Origin: Astragalus membranaceus
Lineage: Eukaryota; Streptophyta; Magnoliopsida; Fabales; Fabaceae
Length of the DNA stretch: 64,000 nucleotides
Assembly: GCA_039519185.1 (NCBI GenBank)
Contig: JAZGSX010000010.1
Location: 1,488,001-1,552,000, forward strand
Reading direction: 5' to 3'
The notes under the pieces were generated by a model that was not told the DNA's origin, made no database searches, and saw only the letters and a list, made by a program, of their open reading frames with translations. Below, piece by piece: positions 9,995-19,751 of this stretch (position 1 is its first letter; each line of letters opens with the position of its first letter). Made by a program: the position numbers and the translations under genes.

Positions 9995-12260
9995 TGTTGC
10001 ACCCCGAAAAATCCCTGGTTTGGGTTTCTCAATGTACAACGTAGAAAATTTTGGAGCCGCCACCAATATTTTAATTTTAAGACCAAAACATTGAAAAAAG
10101 GTCTTTTGGATAAGGCGGATGGTCTTTGAAAACTAGAGATATAGGTTCGGGGGTCGATTACGTGCGAGGAAGGTGTTAGCACCGCGCACGTCCTTTCTAC
10201 CGAAAGGGAACCTCTAATTAAATGTGTGGTTTTAATGTTTGATTTGAAAAATACCTAGATTTGCCTATTTATTTCTTATTTGGAGATGAATAGGAAATCT
10301 TTAATGGCAATTTTATTTTAGGTGAGAAAAGGGGAAAAAAAAGGTTTTTAGAAAAAAGTGCTTGACGGGACATGGCCCGCTCCTACGTATCTCCCGGTGC
10401 GATGGAGAATTCAAAGCTACGTAGTTCTTGGTTCTTTTTGAAAAGTTTTTTGTCTTTTATCTTTTTTAGTGAGTTTTTGAAATAGGACGAGCATTAGCAA
10501 ATGATTAAACTAGCAAAGGCTATGATGAATCACTACTAAATACTCAGAAAAAGAGAGAATTGTACCGCTAGTCAAACGAACAAAGGTTCTGATGGACTAT
10601 TGACAACAACTCGTTTTTATTATCTTTTTTGAAAGTCGTTTTCGAATGAGATTGATTTGTACGACGATCAAACTAACAAAGGTTATGATGGATCGTCGTT
10701 TATTATTCTTATGGGAAAAAGGACATTGCCACTAATAGCTAAACGAACAAAGGCTCTGATGAGCTACTAGTAGCAATGGGTTTGAAAATGTTTTTGTTTG
10801 TTTTATGAAAATGATTGGCTTAGGGGGATGAAAAGAATTTTATTTGTTGCGCTTGACGAGAACGGGGCTCGCTCCTACGTATCCCAAACGGGAATCAAAG
10901 CGACGTAGTTCTAAAAAATGTTTTTGAGAGGGTTTAAAAGGGGCAAGCTGAATCACCCGAGACCATCTTCACCACTTAGAATATGATGCACTAGGCATAA
11001 GTGGGAATCATATGGTTCGTCCTCAGCAATGGACGATAACATACAAGAACGAGTAGATGAATGCTGTAGCTAAGTTAAATCACATGGACTACAATAACTA
11101 AATATTAACAAATGAAAAGACTGAAATACCTCTGATGAAGACAGATATTACAGATCTGAAGAACGAGCGAAAATGAAACGGAGAACTGGAAAATGAGATT
11201 TGCGAGAGTTGTCTTCCCCGATCTCGTGAAATATCTCTCAGATCTCGTGAAAATGTCCCTCAGATCTAGTGAAAAATGTGTGTAGCAATTCTTCTCTCTG
11301 ATCTTGTGGGAAGTGTCCGTGTAAATCTCTGTCTGCCTTTCTCTGATCTCGTGAACTCCTCTACAAATGATTTTGAAGCTGCCTATTTATAGGCGTAGAA
11401 TTTTTAAAAACATTTATTGCAATGAAGAATCGATTGTTTGAGCCTTTGGAAATATGTAGGAATCGATTCTTTATGTTTGAAAATGATAAGAAATCGATTC
11501 TTGGTCCCTTTGAAAACAAGAGGAATCGATTTTCAGGACCTTTTGCATAGGTGAAAATCGATTCTTGCTTTAGTTAAAATAGTGGGAATCGATTCTTGAG
11601 CCTTTGGAGATAATAAAGAATCGATTCTTGGCTCCTTTGAAAACAAGAGGAATCGATTTTCAGGACCTTTTGCATAGGTGAAAATCGATTCTTGCTTTAG
11701 TTAACACAATGAGGAATCGATTCTTGAGCCTTTGGAAATAGTGGGAATCGATTTTCAGGACCTTTGGCATAGGTGAAAATCGATTCCTTACTTAGTTAAC
11801 ACAATGAGGAATCGATTCTTGAGCCTTTGGAAATAGTGGGAATCGATTTTCAGGACCTTTGGCATAGGTGAAAATCGATTCCTTACTTAGTTAACACAAT
11901 GAGGAATCGATTCTTGAGCCTTTGGAAATAGTGGGAATCGATTTTCAGGACCTTTTTCATAGGTGAAAATCGATTCCTTACTTAGTTAACACAATGAGGA
12001 ATCGATTCTTGCTTTCCATAAAAGTGTTTTTTGACATGCATGCATAAAATATTTCCCAGAGCTTGCCATGCATGCATAACATATTTTTCCAAAACTTGCC
12101 ATGCATACATAACACATTTTCAAAAAACCCTAATTTGATGCATGAGGCTTATTGCAAAAATCATTTTCATAGACCCTGAGAAATGACCAAAAATGCCCTT
12201 TTTGACTCTAACCTCCCAAAACGTGCATTCTAAACCTAAAAGTGATGCGTAATTTATTTT
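9995..12260 (-). repeat. 5' LTR of element X, truncated at its U3 end
   Basis: Matches 1276-3541 at a constant offset of 8719 without indels. The final 55 bp or so present in the left LTR (about 3542-3593) are missing. The sequence switches at a shared TATTTT to a second copy of the flank of A. Repeats the hairpin array (10502-10777), TACGTA modules (10360-10428, 10851-10912), TATA box (11382-11393) and AATCGATT array (about 11419-12013). Confidence 0.92.
11382..11393 (-). promoter_or_regulatory. TATA box of X 5' LTR
   Basis: Same CCTATAAATAGG on the minus strand as at 2663-2674. In the 5' LTR this would drive the genomic transcript, although the far end of U3 is missing. Confidence 0.75.
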
Positions 12261-12361
12261 ATAGGCATCTCTTGACCTTTTGGTGAACCCATCCCGCTAT
12301 TTCTAGCAGGGGAAACATTCTTGAGTCTAGGTTTTGGGGCTCATGACTTCCCCTCCCCTAG
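12255..12361. repeat. Second copy of the 107-bp flank of element X
   Basis: Repeats 1169-1275, starting at the shared TATTTT of the truncated LTR and ending CCTAG. LTR A then continues with TATGCTAAC, as in element B. Confidence 0.9.
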
Positions 12362-12376
12362 TATGCTAACCTCTTA

Positions 12377-12388
12377 GGGTCGTCACCC
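12377..12388 (-). other. GACG-loop hairpin of LTR A
   Basis: GGGT-GACG-ACCC on the minus strand. Element B has GGAT-GACG-ATCC at the same place, a compensating change. Confidence 0.7.
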
Positions 12389-12726
12389 TTTTTCCTCTTG
12401 TATTTATTATACATTTTCAGTCTGTGTACCCACATTGGACTGTTAGTCATTCCAGTCATGTACCATGTACCATATCAGTCAATTTCAGTGTACAATATCA
12501 GTCAAGTATCGTGTGTTATGATCATTCTTTAACATTTGCACTCTCGCGTTCTCTAAGAGCGGTTTTCCATTTTATTCATAACACACTATTTTTCTATCGA
12601 ACATGTTCAATCTCATACCATTGTTACCTTTGCATTGTTGTGGGACCTTGGGGAATGGATTAGAAGAGGATTGAAATCATTTGGAATGGATAAATATGTA
12701 CTTTGAAATTGAAGGTCAGAAAATCT

Positions 12727-12980
12727 CACACGACCCGTGCGTGTAGACGCACGACCCGTGCGTGATTGAACAGTTTGTAGAAATTTTCCAGGAAGATACG
12801 CACGACCCGTGCGTGTAGGCGCACGATCCGTGCGTTAGCTACCAGATTTACAGAAAGTTTCAGGGACTTACGCACGACCCGTGCGACTAGGCGCACGATC
12901 CGTGTGTGTTTTAAAACCCAGTCCCTGTCGTATCAGAGGGAGGCGCACGACCCGTGCTCGTAGGCACACGATCCGTGCGT
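12727..12980. repeat. CG-rich palindromic phrases in U3 of A
   Basis: Eight copies of a GCACG-ACC-CGTGC or GCACG-ATC-CGTGC type inverted repeat, in pairs with AT-rich spacers of about 40 bp. Equivalent positions in other LTRs carry different CG-rich palindromes. Confidence 0.85.
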
Positions 12981-13988
12981 CTCTATCAGTTTCCAGAAAA
13001 CAGGTTTTTCATGTATTATTCCATTCCATTCCGATTCCCACTTCCCTTCCGATCGAGGCCCAAACTCCAACACGCATTAAAACACAATATTATCGCAATC
13101 CAATCCAGCACACCCAACAATCAATCAAGCAATTCATAGTTCAATCACAAGTTTTGGGGAAAACGGTTTTTCAATAAGATTTCTTTTGATAACATGAACA
13201 CATGACCATGGTTTTCGAAAAGAAGATTCTGAAACACAAACATATTCCCTAAGCGAGTATAGAACTCACCTATCGTGATGAAAATCACGCAATTTCTGAA
13301 ACACTTGGAGTTCAACGACACCGAACGTGCACGAACTTGTTCCGTAACGGTCCTACTCGTCCCCACGAACTCCACTCCCTCTCCAATTCGAATCCCAGCG
13401 ACTTTGAGCTACTGACCCTCTTCTCTAATTGTTTCAAACAGCTAGATGATGTCTCCCAAGGTTCTATCCCAGCTCTAAGATGACATGCAACACATTGAAA
13501 GCGCTACAACTCCATTTTTGGCTCTATGAAGCTTTGTGGGTCGAAAATGGTGGCTGAAGCAAGAGGGTGATTCAGCAGTTAATAATGGTGTCAATGGAAA
13601 GGTCTTGGAAAGAGGATGAGAATGAGCTAGAATCGACTTACATGCAATGGAGGAATATGAAATCTTCAGCTTCCTTCCTCTTCTCTCCCTCTCTCGCGTA
13701 GCTCCCTCTCTCTACCTCTCAAACTCTCTTTTCAATTTTCTGAATTGTGAAGTGTGGCTGAGGGTGTTTGGTATAAGTTCAGCTGGGGTTCATTTAAAGA
13801 TGGAATGACTAAATCGCCCCTCCCTCCTTCATTCTCACTTAAGCCACTTATAACTCACAATTATTCAACAATTCACTTACTTAACATAATGTACTAATTA
13901 TGCATGACTACAGTTTATCAATTAAACAATTCATGATAATCCTCTTGCTAATTTAATTAATCTAATTAGCTAATTAGGGGATGTTACA

Positions 13989-14405
13989 GGAGAGCCCCCT
14001 AACCTTTTGATATTGAAGAACACACGGCTTTAGCGACCCTCCAAGACACCAACAATTCCTAGCCCCTTTCTTTTTCTCTCCTTCAGTCTCGCCTCTTTTC
14101 TAGTTTTTCTTAGGGATTTCGTGAATGCCTAATCAAAACCCTAGGTGAGCTCTCTTATAGCGCCTAGGTCTAATGCTATGGGCCATGGGCTATTTTAATT
14201 AAATCACTTAAGCCCTTTTCATCCAGTCCTCTTATTTTATTAAATCTAATTACTAACAAGGCCTCCCTACTAAACACACTTATTTATTATTATCTTTTTT
14301 TTTTTTTTACCACTTAATTTATATAATTACATCTATCAAATAAATCTAACCAAATAAATCACCCAAACAATTAATTAAACAATTAAATAAAATTGGGGCG
14401 TTACA
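13989..14405 (-). repeat. LTR fragment J (U3 end)
   Basis: Starts with GAGAGCCCCCTAACCTT, also found at 25841, and ends GGGGCGTTACA at 14405, a typical LTR terminus for this group. It is cut on the left by element A. No coding sequence seen. Confidence 0.6.
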
Positions 14406-14971
14406 TACATGACATGAGATGAGTTATTGGAAGTGATGTGAATGATGACTGTGATGTGGATATTTAGTGTTTTGGATGCTGATTGTTCTAGTGTGTAGCC
14501 TATGATTAGTACTTATCATATTTTCTATTATATGGATGGAAATGATGCTCACCCTTTCCTGTTTGAATGTTACCCCCGTGTTGGTAACGTGCAGGTGATT
14601 CCCAGTGAATGCCTTAGCTTCACTTCTTGAGCCGAGTCGTCATGCTCTGATACGTAGCACTCAGGGGGGGAAACGAACTCGATATATTTATTAATGATTT
14701 TTGGTTGTTATGTCCATATGGACTCTTCTGTTATGTTTTATTAATTTCCGCTGCGTAGTTGGTTTTGTTAGGTTGAGTTATATAAGCGACGTTAAATTGA
14801 GGCTTGAGATTCTTTTATTTGTGACGTGCTACGTGAATGCATAATTATTGAGTTGAACTGTTTTAAAATGATAAGCGACGTTTTACTGAAGTATGTGTAA
14901 CATTCCCTATGAACGAAATTTTTAAACTCTGATTTTTATAAATAAAGTGACGGGTAGAAAGGGGTGTTACA
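14406..14971 (+). repeat. LTR fragment K in plus orientation
   Basis: AT-rich stretch with no gene. It ends GGGGTGTTACA, the U5 end of a plus-strand Tekay-like LTR. Its left end is not a recognisable terminus. Confidence 0.5.
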
Positions 14972-14984
14972 CACTGCGCCAGCA

Positions 14985-15480
14985 AACTGGCAGCATTGCG
15001 CCAAGACAGCAACACAACTAGGCAACACGACAGCAAAAACTGGCGCAGAGGCAACCTGCGCCACATCTGGGCAACACAGACAGGAACACAGACAACAAAA
15101 ACTGGCGCAGAGGCAACCTGCGCCACATCTGGGCAACACAGACAGCAACACAGACAACAAAAACTGGCGCAGAGGCAACCTGCGACACATCTGGGCAACA
15201 CAGACAACAAAAACTGGCGCAGAGGCAACCTGCGCCACATCTGGGCAACACAGACAACAAAAACTGGTGCAGAGGCAACCTGCGCCACATCTGGGCAACA
15301 CGGACAGCAACACAGACAACAAAAACTGGCGCAGAGGCAACCTGCGCCACATCTGGGCAACAAAGACAGCAACACAGACAACAAAAACTAGCGCAGCGGC
15401 AACCTGCGCCACATCTGGGCAACACAGACAGCAACATGGCGCACACAGGGCAGCAACATGGCGCCCTGGCGCAGCACAAC
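14985..15480. repeat. Minisatellite with GGCGCAG/CTGCGCC inverted repeats
   Basis: Seven units at spacings of about 62 or 47-50 bp. Each has GGCGCAG-AGGCAAC-CTGCGCC, a 7-bp inverted repeat, plus CAGACAACAAAAAC spacer. Both strands are open in several frames only because of the composition. Confidence 0.9.
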
Positions 15481-15726
15481 ACTAGTGCAGAATTTCCCAC
15501 AGCAGTGCACCTACTTCGGCGAATTAATTAAAATAGCAAACGATATCGGATTTTAACAAAAGACCACTCATTGGGAAGCTCTCTGAGTGTAGTTTCTGCC
15601 TATGGTTTTCATATTTTAAAATAAGCATCCAGTTGGTACAGTTTTTCAAAACACTACACTGAGGTACCAAAATCGGACAGAATTCTTTACCCAACTTGCA
15701 ACTAAACTTTCTTTCTCATTTCTTAA

Positions 15727-15731
15727 TGAAA
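15727..15731. repeat. Target site duplication of B, left copy (TGAAA)
   Basis: TGAAA directly before the LTR start. The right copy is 25219-25223. Confidence 0.93.
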
Positions 15732-16131
15732 TGTAACACCCCGATAAATTCTAACATATAGAATCACCGAAATGCACTAAATGGCATACATCAGAGTAAC
15801 TTCCTGTCATTGAAATATTGAACACAACTAAAACTTTCGATAATACATATCAAATGGTTGTCTGAACCTCATAAACTTCCTGAAAATGCTTAAGTTTCAA
15901 AACTTAAGACTTGTACATATTCCCGGTGTTCAATACTCAAAACATAAAGTAGCGGAAACGATTTATAACTTATACATGATAGTTATACAACTGATAACAA
16001 AAGTACTACAAAAGGGCAAGGGCCTAAAACAAGAAACATAGACTTCCGGACTCCTCGAGTGACACCAGTTAGCCGTGCTTTGTTGCCTTGGCCTTCCCCT
16101 GTTTCTCTGTAAAAACCACAAATATGAAGGG

Positions 16132-16150
16132 TGAGATAAACATTATCTCA
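16132..16150 (-). other. TGAGATAA/TTATCTCA hairpin of B (3' LTR)
   Basis: Same as 963-981 in A. The 5' LTR copy is 23242-23260. Confidence 0.7.
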
Positions 16151-16156
16151 GTGAGT

Positions 16157-16498
16157 CCTATCGAGACCCCTGACCAACTCTAACGGTTTATTATACTTAA
16201 ATCTGAACTCGTGGCCCTAATAAGCGACCACGTGAATACTTGATGTTTTCTCGTAACTTGTAGCCCTAATAAGCGACTACTCGTTACATTTCTGATTTTC
16301 TTCTGATGTCGCCCTAATAAGCGACTACCTATCGAGACCCCTGACCAACTCTAACGGTTTATTATACTTAAATCTGAACTCGTGGCCCTAATAAGCGACC
16401 ACGTGAATACTTGATGTTTTCTCGTAACTTGTAGCCCTAATAAGCGACTACTCGTTACATTTCTGATTTTCTTCTGATGTAGCCCTAATAAGCGACTA
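16157..16498. repeat. 171-bp tandem duplication in the 3' LTR of B
   Basis: Two adjacent copies starting CCTATCGAGACCCC. Each contains three CCCTAATAAGCGA-loop hairpins. The 5' LTR has a single copy. The junction copy has a T-to-C type change that breaks one stem (GTCG facing CTAC at 16308-16328). Confidence 0.92.
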
Positions 16499-16499
16499 C
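16210..16499 (-). other. Hairpin array with constant CCCTAATAAGCGA loop (B 3' LTR)
   Basis: Units at 16211-16231 (GTGG/CCAC), 16260-16280 (GTAG/CTAC), 16308-16328 (broken stem), 16382-16402, 16431-16451 and 16479-16499. Outer arms also pair: GTAAC/GTTAC encloses the second unit across a 2x2 internal loop, and TGAT/ATCA encloses the last across a bulge. The 5' LTR has three units (23321-23341, 23370-23390, 23418-23438). Confidence 0.8.
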
Positions 16500-16660
16500 G
16501 GATCATATTTAACTTGAACTTAGCACAACCCGAGATATAATGCTAGACAATCTTGATTGCCCAATATCTACGGAAACCCCAATCCGAAATTCTATTCGAA
16601 TAATGCTAGGGTCCTAGCTTTGGATTCATGACTCCCCTCCACTAGGTATGCTAACAACTG

Positions 16661-16676
16661 GAGGATCGTCATCCTC
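16661..16676 (-). other. GACG-loop hairpin of B (3' LTR)
   Basis: GAGGAT-GACG-ATCCTC on the minus strand, a perfect 6-bp stem beside a TATATCGAG sequence. 5' LTR copy at 23601-23616. Confidence 0.7.
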
Positions 16677-17035
16677 GATATACACAAAGTATACCATCTA
16701 CCTTTCCCCGAGGGAAAGAAACTTGATTTGTGTTTACATGAATTGAGAGTTTTTATCTCTTTATAGACTTACAATCAATTAGCTTTCATGACATGATGAA
16801 CTTGAAGTTCGTTATCTTAACATGATTGGACTCAAAGTCCGCTAACATTTCTTGACTTGTGTTCTCACGCGTTCTCTAAGTACGGTTTTCGTCACATTCA
16901 TAACACACAAGTTTTCTATCAAACATGATTAACTCCATGATAGCAATCTTTACATTGTTGGGGAACCATAGGGAATGGATTAGAATCCTTTGCAATGGAT
17001 AAAAAGGTACTTTGAATTTGAAGGTCAGAAAGTTT

Positions 17036-17289
17036 CACACGACCCGTGCGTGTAGGCGCACGACCCGTGCGACTTTGAACAATTTGTAAAAGATTTCCAG
17101 AAAGATACGCACGACCCGTGCGACTAAGCGCACGATCCGGGCGTTATCCAGTGAAATTGTAGAAAGTTCCAGAAACATACGCACGACCCGTGCGACTAGG
17201 CGCACGATCCGTGAGTGTTTAAAAATCCAGTTCTTGTCGTATCAGATGGAGGCACACGACCCGTGCTCAGAGGCACACGATCCGTGCGT
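17036..17289. repeat. CG-rich palindromic phrases in U3 of B (3' LTR)
   Basis: Paired GCACG-ACC-CGTGC and GCACG-ATC-CGTGC type inverted repeats, as in A. 5' LTR copy at 23987-24240. Confidence 0.88.
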
Positions 17290-18287
17290 CTCTATCAGTT
17301 TCCAGAAAACAGGTTCTTTCATGAGTTGTTCCATTCCGTTCCGATTCCAATATCCCTTCCGATCGAGACCCAACCTTAAACATGCATTGAAAACAGTATA
17401 TCATCGCAATCTCAAATCAATCCAAACAATCAACCAAGTAACTTCATATTTTTAAATCACAATCTTTTCGGTAAAACGGTTTTCGAAAGGTGGAGACTCA
17501 GAAAACACATGCATTCCCTAAGCGAGTTATAGAACTCACCCGAAGTGATAAAAATCACAAACAATCACGGCAACAACTTGACTTTAATGAGAACTAAAAT
17601 TACACGAACATGCTCCGTAACGGTCCTTTTTGCTCTCACGAACTCCACGCCCTCTCCAATTCAAATCCCAGCAATTTGAGCTACTGACCTTCTTCCCTCA
17701 TTACTTCGAACAGCAAGGTGAGGTCTCCCAAGGTGCTATTCTAGCTCTAAGATGACATGCAAGCCACTAGAAGCACTACAACTTTATTTTTGCTCTATGA
17801 AGCTTTGGAGTGTGAAAATGGTGGATTGAGAAGGAGAAGGAGATAGGTTGCAACAGTGGTATCAATGGATGGAGAATAAGAAACTGAGTTTAATAGTGGA
17901 GAGAAACATGACATGCATCAAACTTTTGGTTCCCACTCTTCTTCCTCCCCCTCGCGAGTTCTCTCCCTCTCTCTCAAGCTCCCTCTCTTCTATTCTTTCT
18001 TTCTTTTGCTGAAAACTAAAATGAGGTGTGTTGTGGTGTTCAGCTGGGTTATCACAAGTTAAAAGGTTGCAAAGACTAAAATACCCCTCAGCAATTAGTT
18101 CACTTCCCATACCATGACATGGTCTACTATAATAACTTAGCCAAATTCTATTAACTTAACACAATTATTCTAATTATGCTTTACTATAGTTTTTATTTAT
18201 TTCTATATCACATAATTAATGCAAACTAATCAACTTAACCTCGTGCTATTTTAATTAAATCTGATTAGCTAATTAGGGGATGTTACA

Positions 18288-18302
18288 ATCACCCCAACTT
18301 TT
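18288..18302 (-). other. Polypurine tract of B
   Basis: The minus strand reads AAAAGTTGGGGTGAT directly before the 3' LTR. Confidence 0.85.
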
Positions 18303-18335
18303 AAAATTTTGTCCTCAAAATTGACAAAACGTACC

Positions 18336-19745
18336 TTACTCGACCAAATAAGGATATTTCACCCGCATGTTCTCCTCTACTTCCCATGTTGTTTCGTCAG
18401 GTGACGCACCGTCCCAAAGCACCTTGACAATAGGAATTGATCTCGTTCGGAGGGTTTTCTCGCCACGTTCGATGATCCTGATTGGAGTAGGCTGATAAGG
18501 TAAATCCGGTCTGATGTTAATCGGTTCATAACTTAATGGTTGATTCGGACCATGAATATACTTCCTTAACTGCGATACATGAAACACATCATGTAATCTG
18601 GACAATTCTGGAGGTAATGCAATGCGATACGCTACCGGCCCAACTCGCTCGACAATCTGGAAGGGTCCGACATACCGAGGACTGAGCTTCTTCGCTCGCA
18701 AGGCAATACCGGTTCCGATGGTTGGAGAAAGTCTCAAAAAGACATGGTCTCCTCCCTCGAATTCTAACGGCCTTCTTCTCTTATCCGCATAACTCTTTTG
18801 TCGACTCTGCGCGGCTTTCATCCTTTCTCTTATCTGACGGATCTTCTCCGTAGTCTCACGGACCAAATCCGGTCCCAACAATCTCTGATCACCTACATCC
18901 CACCAACACAATGGTGTTCTGCATTTCCTTCCATACAATGCTTCATATGGGGCCATTCCGATACTAGAATGGTAACTGTTGTTGTATGAAAATTCTACCA
19001 ATGGAAGATGATCCTCCCATCTGCCTCCACTATCGAGTACATAAGCCCTCAACATATCCTCCAACGTCTGGATTGTTCTCTCAGTCTGCCCGTCTGTCTG
19101 TGGATGGTAAGCTGTACTAGCACACACATTCGTTCCCAATTCCATATTCAATGCTCTCCAAAACCGTGATGTGAACTTGGGATCTTGATCACAGATGATA
19201 CTTGTAGGGATTCCATGCAACTTCACAATATTCTTGAGATACTCATCTGCTAACCTAGCGACCTTGTGATTAGAACGCACTGGAATGAAATGAGCGGACT
19301 TGGTCAAGCGATCCACCACTACCCAAATAGAATCATTTCCGGCTTGGGACCGTGGCAATCCCATGACAAAATCCATAGATATGCTTTCCCATTTCCATTC
19401 AGGCACATTCAACGGTTGTAACTGGCCACCTGGCTTCTGGTGCTCTATTTTAACCCTTTGACAAGTCAAGCTTCGAGACACCAACTCTGCAATATCTACT
19501 TTCATACCTGGCCACCAATACAATTGCTTCAGATCTCGATACATCTTGGTAGACCCAGGATGTATTGAGAACTGACTCTTATGAGCCTCTTCTAAAAATT
19601 GCCTCTTCACATCCTCATCATTTGGCACACAAATTCTACCATCAAAACAAATTACGCCATCACCGTCTTCAGTGTAGTTCGGCAACCTCTTCTGTGTTTG
19701 CAGCTCCACATCACCCTCTTGGGCTGAGCGAATCCGATTTCTCAA
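18336..19745 (-). CDS. pol (IN): Integrase and chromodomain part of the B polyprotein
   Basis: 469 open codons in the same frame as the gag-RT segment, separated from it by one in-frame TAA at 19752-19754. The reading begins at a TTG, so this is a continuation, not an independent gene. N-terminal zinc-binding region: H55, H62 and C95 are present, but the residue expected to be the first Cys of the CxxC pair is Ser92. Catalytic triad D125 (SMDF), D186 (ICDQD) and E222 (QTER), with the family DX35E spacing. GPY-like segment near residues 356-376 and a chromodomain-like tail near residues 419-469 (VKVLWDG...TWEVEENM). The integrase inserts the cDNA in the nucleus, and such chromodomains are thought to steer insertion into heterochromatin. 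Confidence 0.92.
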   Translation of the reverse strand: MRNRIRSAQEGDVELQTQKRLPNYTEDGDGVICFDGRICVPNDEDVKRQFLEEAHKSQFSIHPGSTKMYRDLKQLYWWPGMKVDIAELVSRSLTCQRVKIEHQKPGGQLQPLNVPEWKWESISMDFVMGLPRSQAGNDSIWVVVDRLTKSAHFIPVRSNHKVARLADEYLKNIVKLHGIPTSIICDQDPKFTSRFWRALNMELGTNVCASTAYHPQTDGQTERTIQTLEDMLRAYVLDSGGRWEDHLPLVEFSYNNSYHSSIGMAPYEALYGRKCRTPLCWWDVGDQRLLGPDLVRETTEKIRQIRERMKAAQSRQKSYADKRRRPLEFEGGDHVFLRLSPTIGTGIALRAKKLSPRYVGPFQIVERVGPVAYRIALPPELSRLHDVFHVSQLRKYIHGPNQPLSYEPINIRPDLPYQPTPIRIIERGEKTLRTRSIPIVKVLWDGASPDETTWEVEENMRVKYPYLVE

Positions 19746-19751
19746 GCAACT

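Larger units (their letters stand above)
1276..12260 (-). mobile_element. Non-autonomous Ogre/Tat-like LTR retrotransposon X
   Basis: Minus-strand element of about 11 kb nested in the LTR of A. It has a 2318-bp left (3') LTR, a 6.4-kb internal region and a right (5') LTR lacking its last 55 bp or so. The PBS (9973-9992) reads TGGCGACTCCACTGGGGACT on the minus strand, which I recall as the Arg-tRNA type of Ogre elements. The PPT is at 3594-3609. The two LTRs align at a constant offset of 8719 bases with no indel and no mismatch that I noticed, so the insertion is recent. No gag, protease, RT or integrase motif is visible, so movement must have depended on proteins from another element. Assignment to Ogre/Tat rests on PBS, LTR size and non-coding minisatellites, not on protein. 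Confidence 0.78.
1..13988 (-). mobile_element. Tekay-like Ty3/gypsy element A, 5' end only, split by element X
   Basis: The 5' end of a minus-strand LTR retrotransposon enters from the left edge. It has the start of gag (1-413), a leader, a PBS (544-556) and a 5' LTR that begins TGTAACACCCC at 560 and ends ATGTTACA at 13988. The LTR is interrupted by element X; without X and the duplicated flank it would be about 2.34 kb, close to the LTRs of element B. Gag and LTR closely match element B (15732-25218), so A and B are the same family. Pol and the 3' LTR lie outside the window, so the target duplication cannot be checked. Confidence 0.85.
12362..13988 (-). repeat. 5' LTR of element A, U3-side segment
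   Basis: Continues LTR A to its outer end ATGTTACA. Holds the GACG-loop hairpin (12377-12388), the CG-rich palindromic phrases (12727-12980) and a pyrimidine tract (about 13672-13735, purine on the sense strand). Matches 16650-18287 of B in layout and mostly in sequence. Confidence 0.88.
14972..15731 (-). repeat. LTR fragment J' carrying a CG-rich minisatellite
   Basis: The left part (about 14985-15480) is a minisatellite. The rest is AT-rich LTR-like sequence with no gene. Element B interrupts it at 15732, and it resumes at 25219. Confidence 0.6.
15732..18287 (-). repeat. 3' LTR of B
   Basis: TGTAACACCCC...GGATGTTACA. It is longer than the right LTR mainly because of a 171-bp tandem duplication (16157-16327 and 16328-16498) that doubles the hairpin cassette. 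Confidence 0.95.

Noticed and set aside
12881..13177. Arg-rich frame over the CG-rich phrases
   Set aside because: Lies in LTR U3. Similar frames in other LTRs vary with the phrase and show no conserved protein.
14985..15480. Possible CRISPR array
   Set aside because: Spacers are themselves near-identical; it is a minisatellite within an LTR.
14863..15500. Repetitive frames of 131-173 codons on both strands
   Set aside because: Produced by the CG-rich minisatellite; both strands are open at once, and composition mirrors the repeat.
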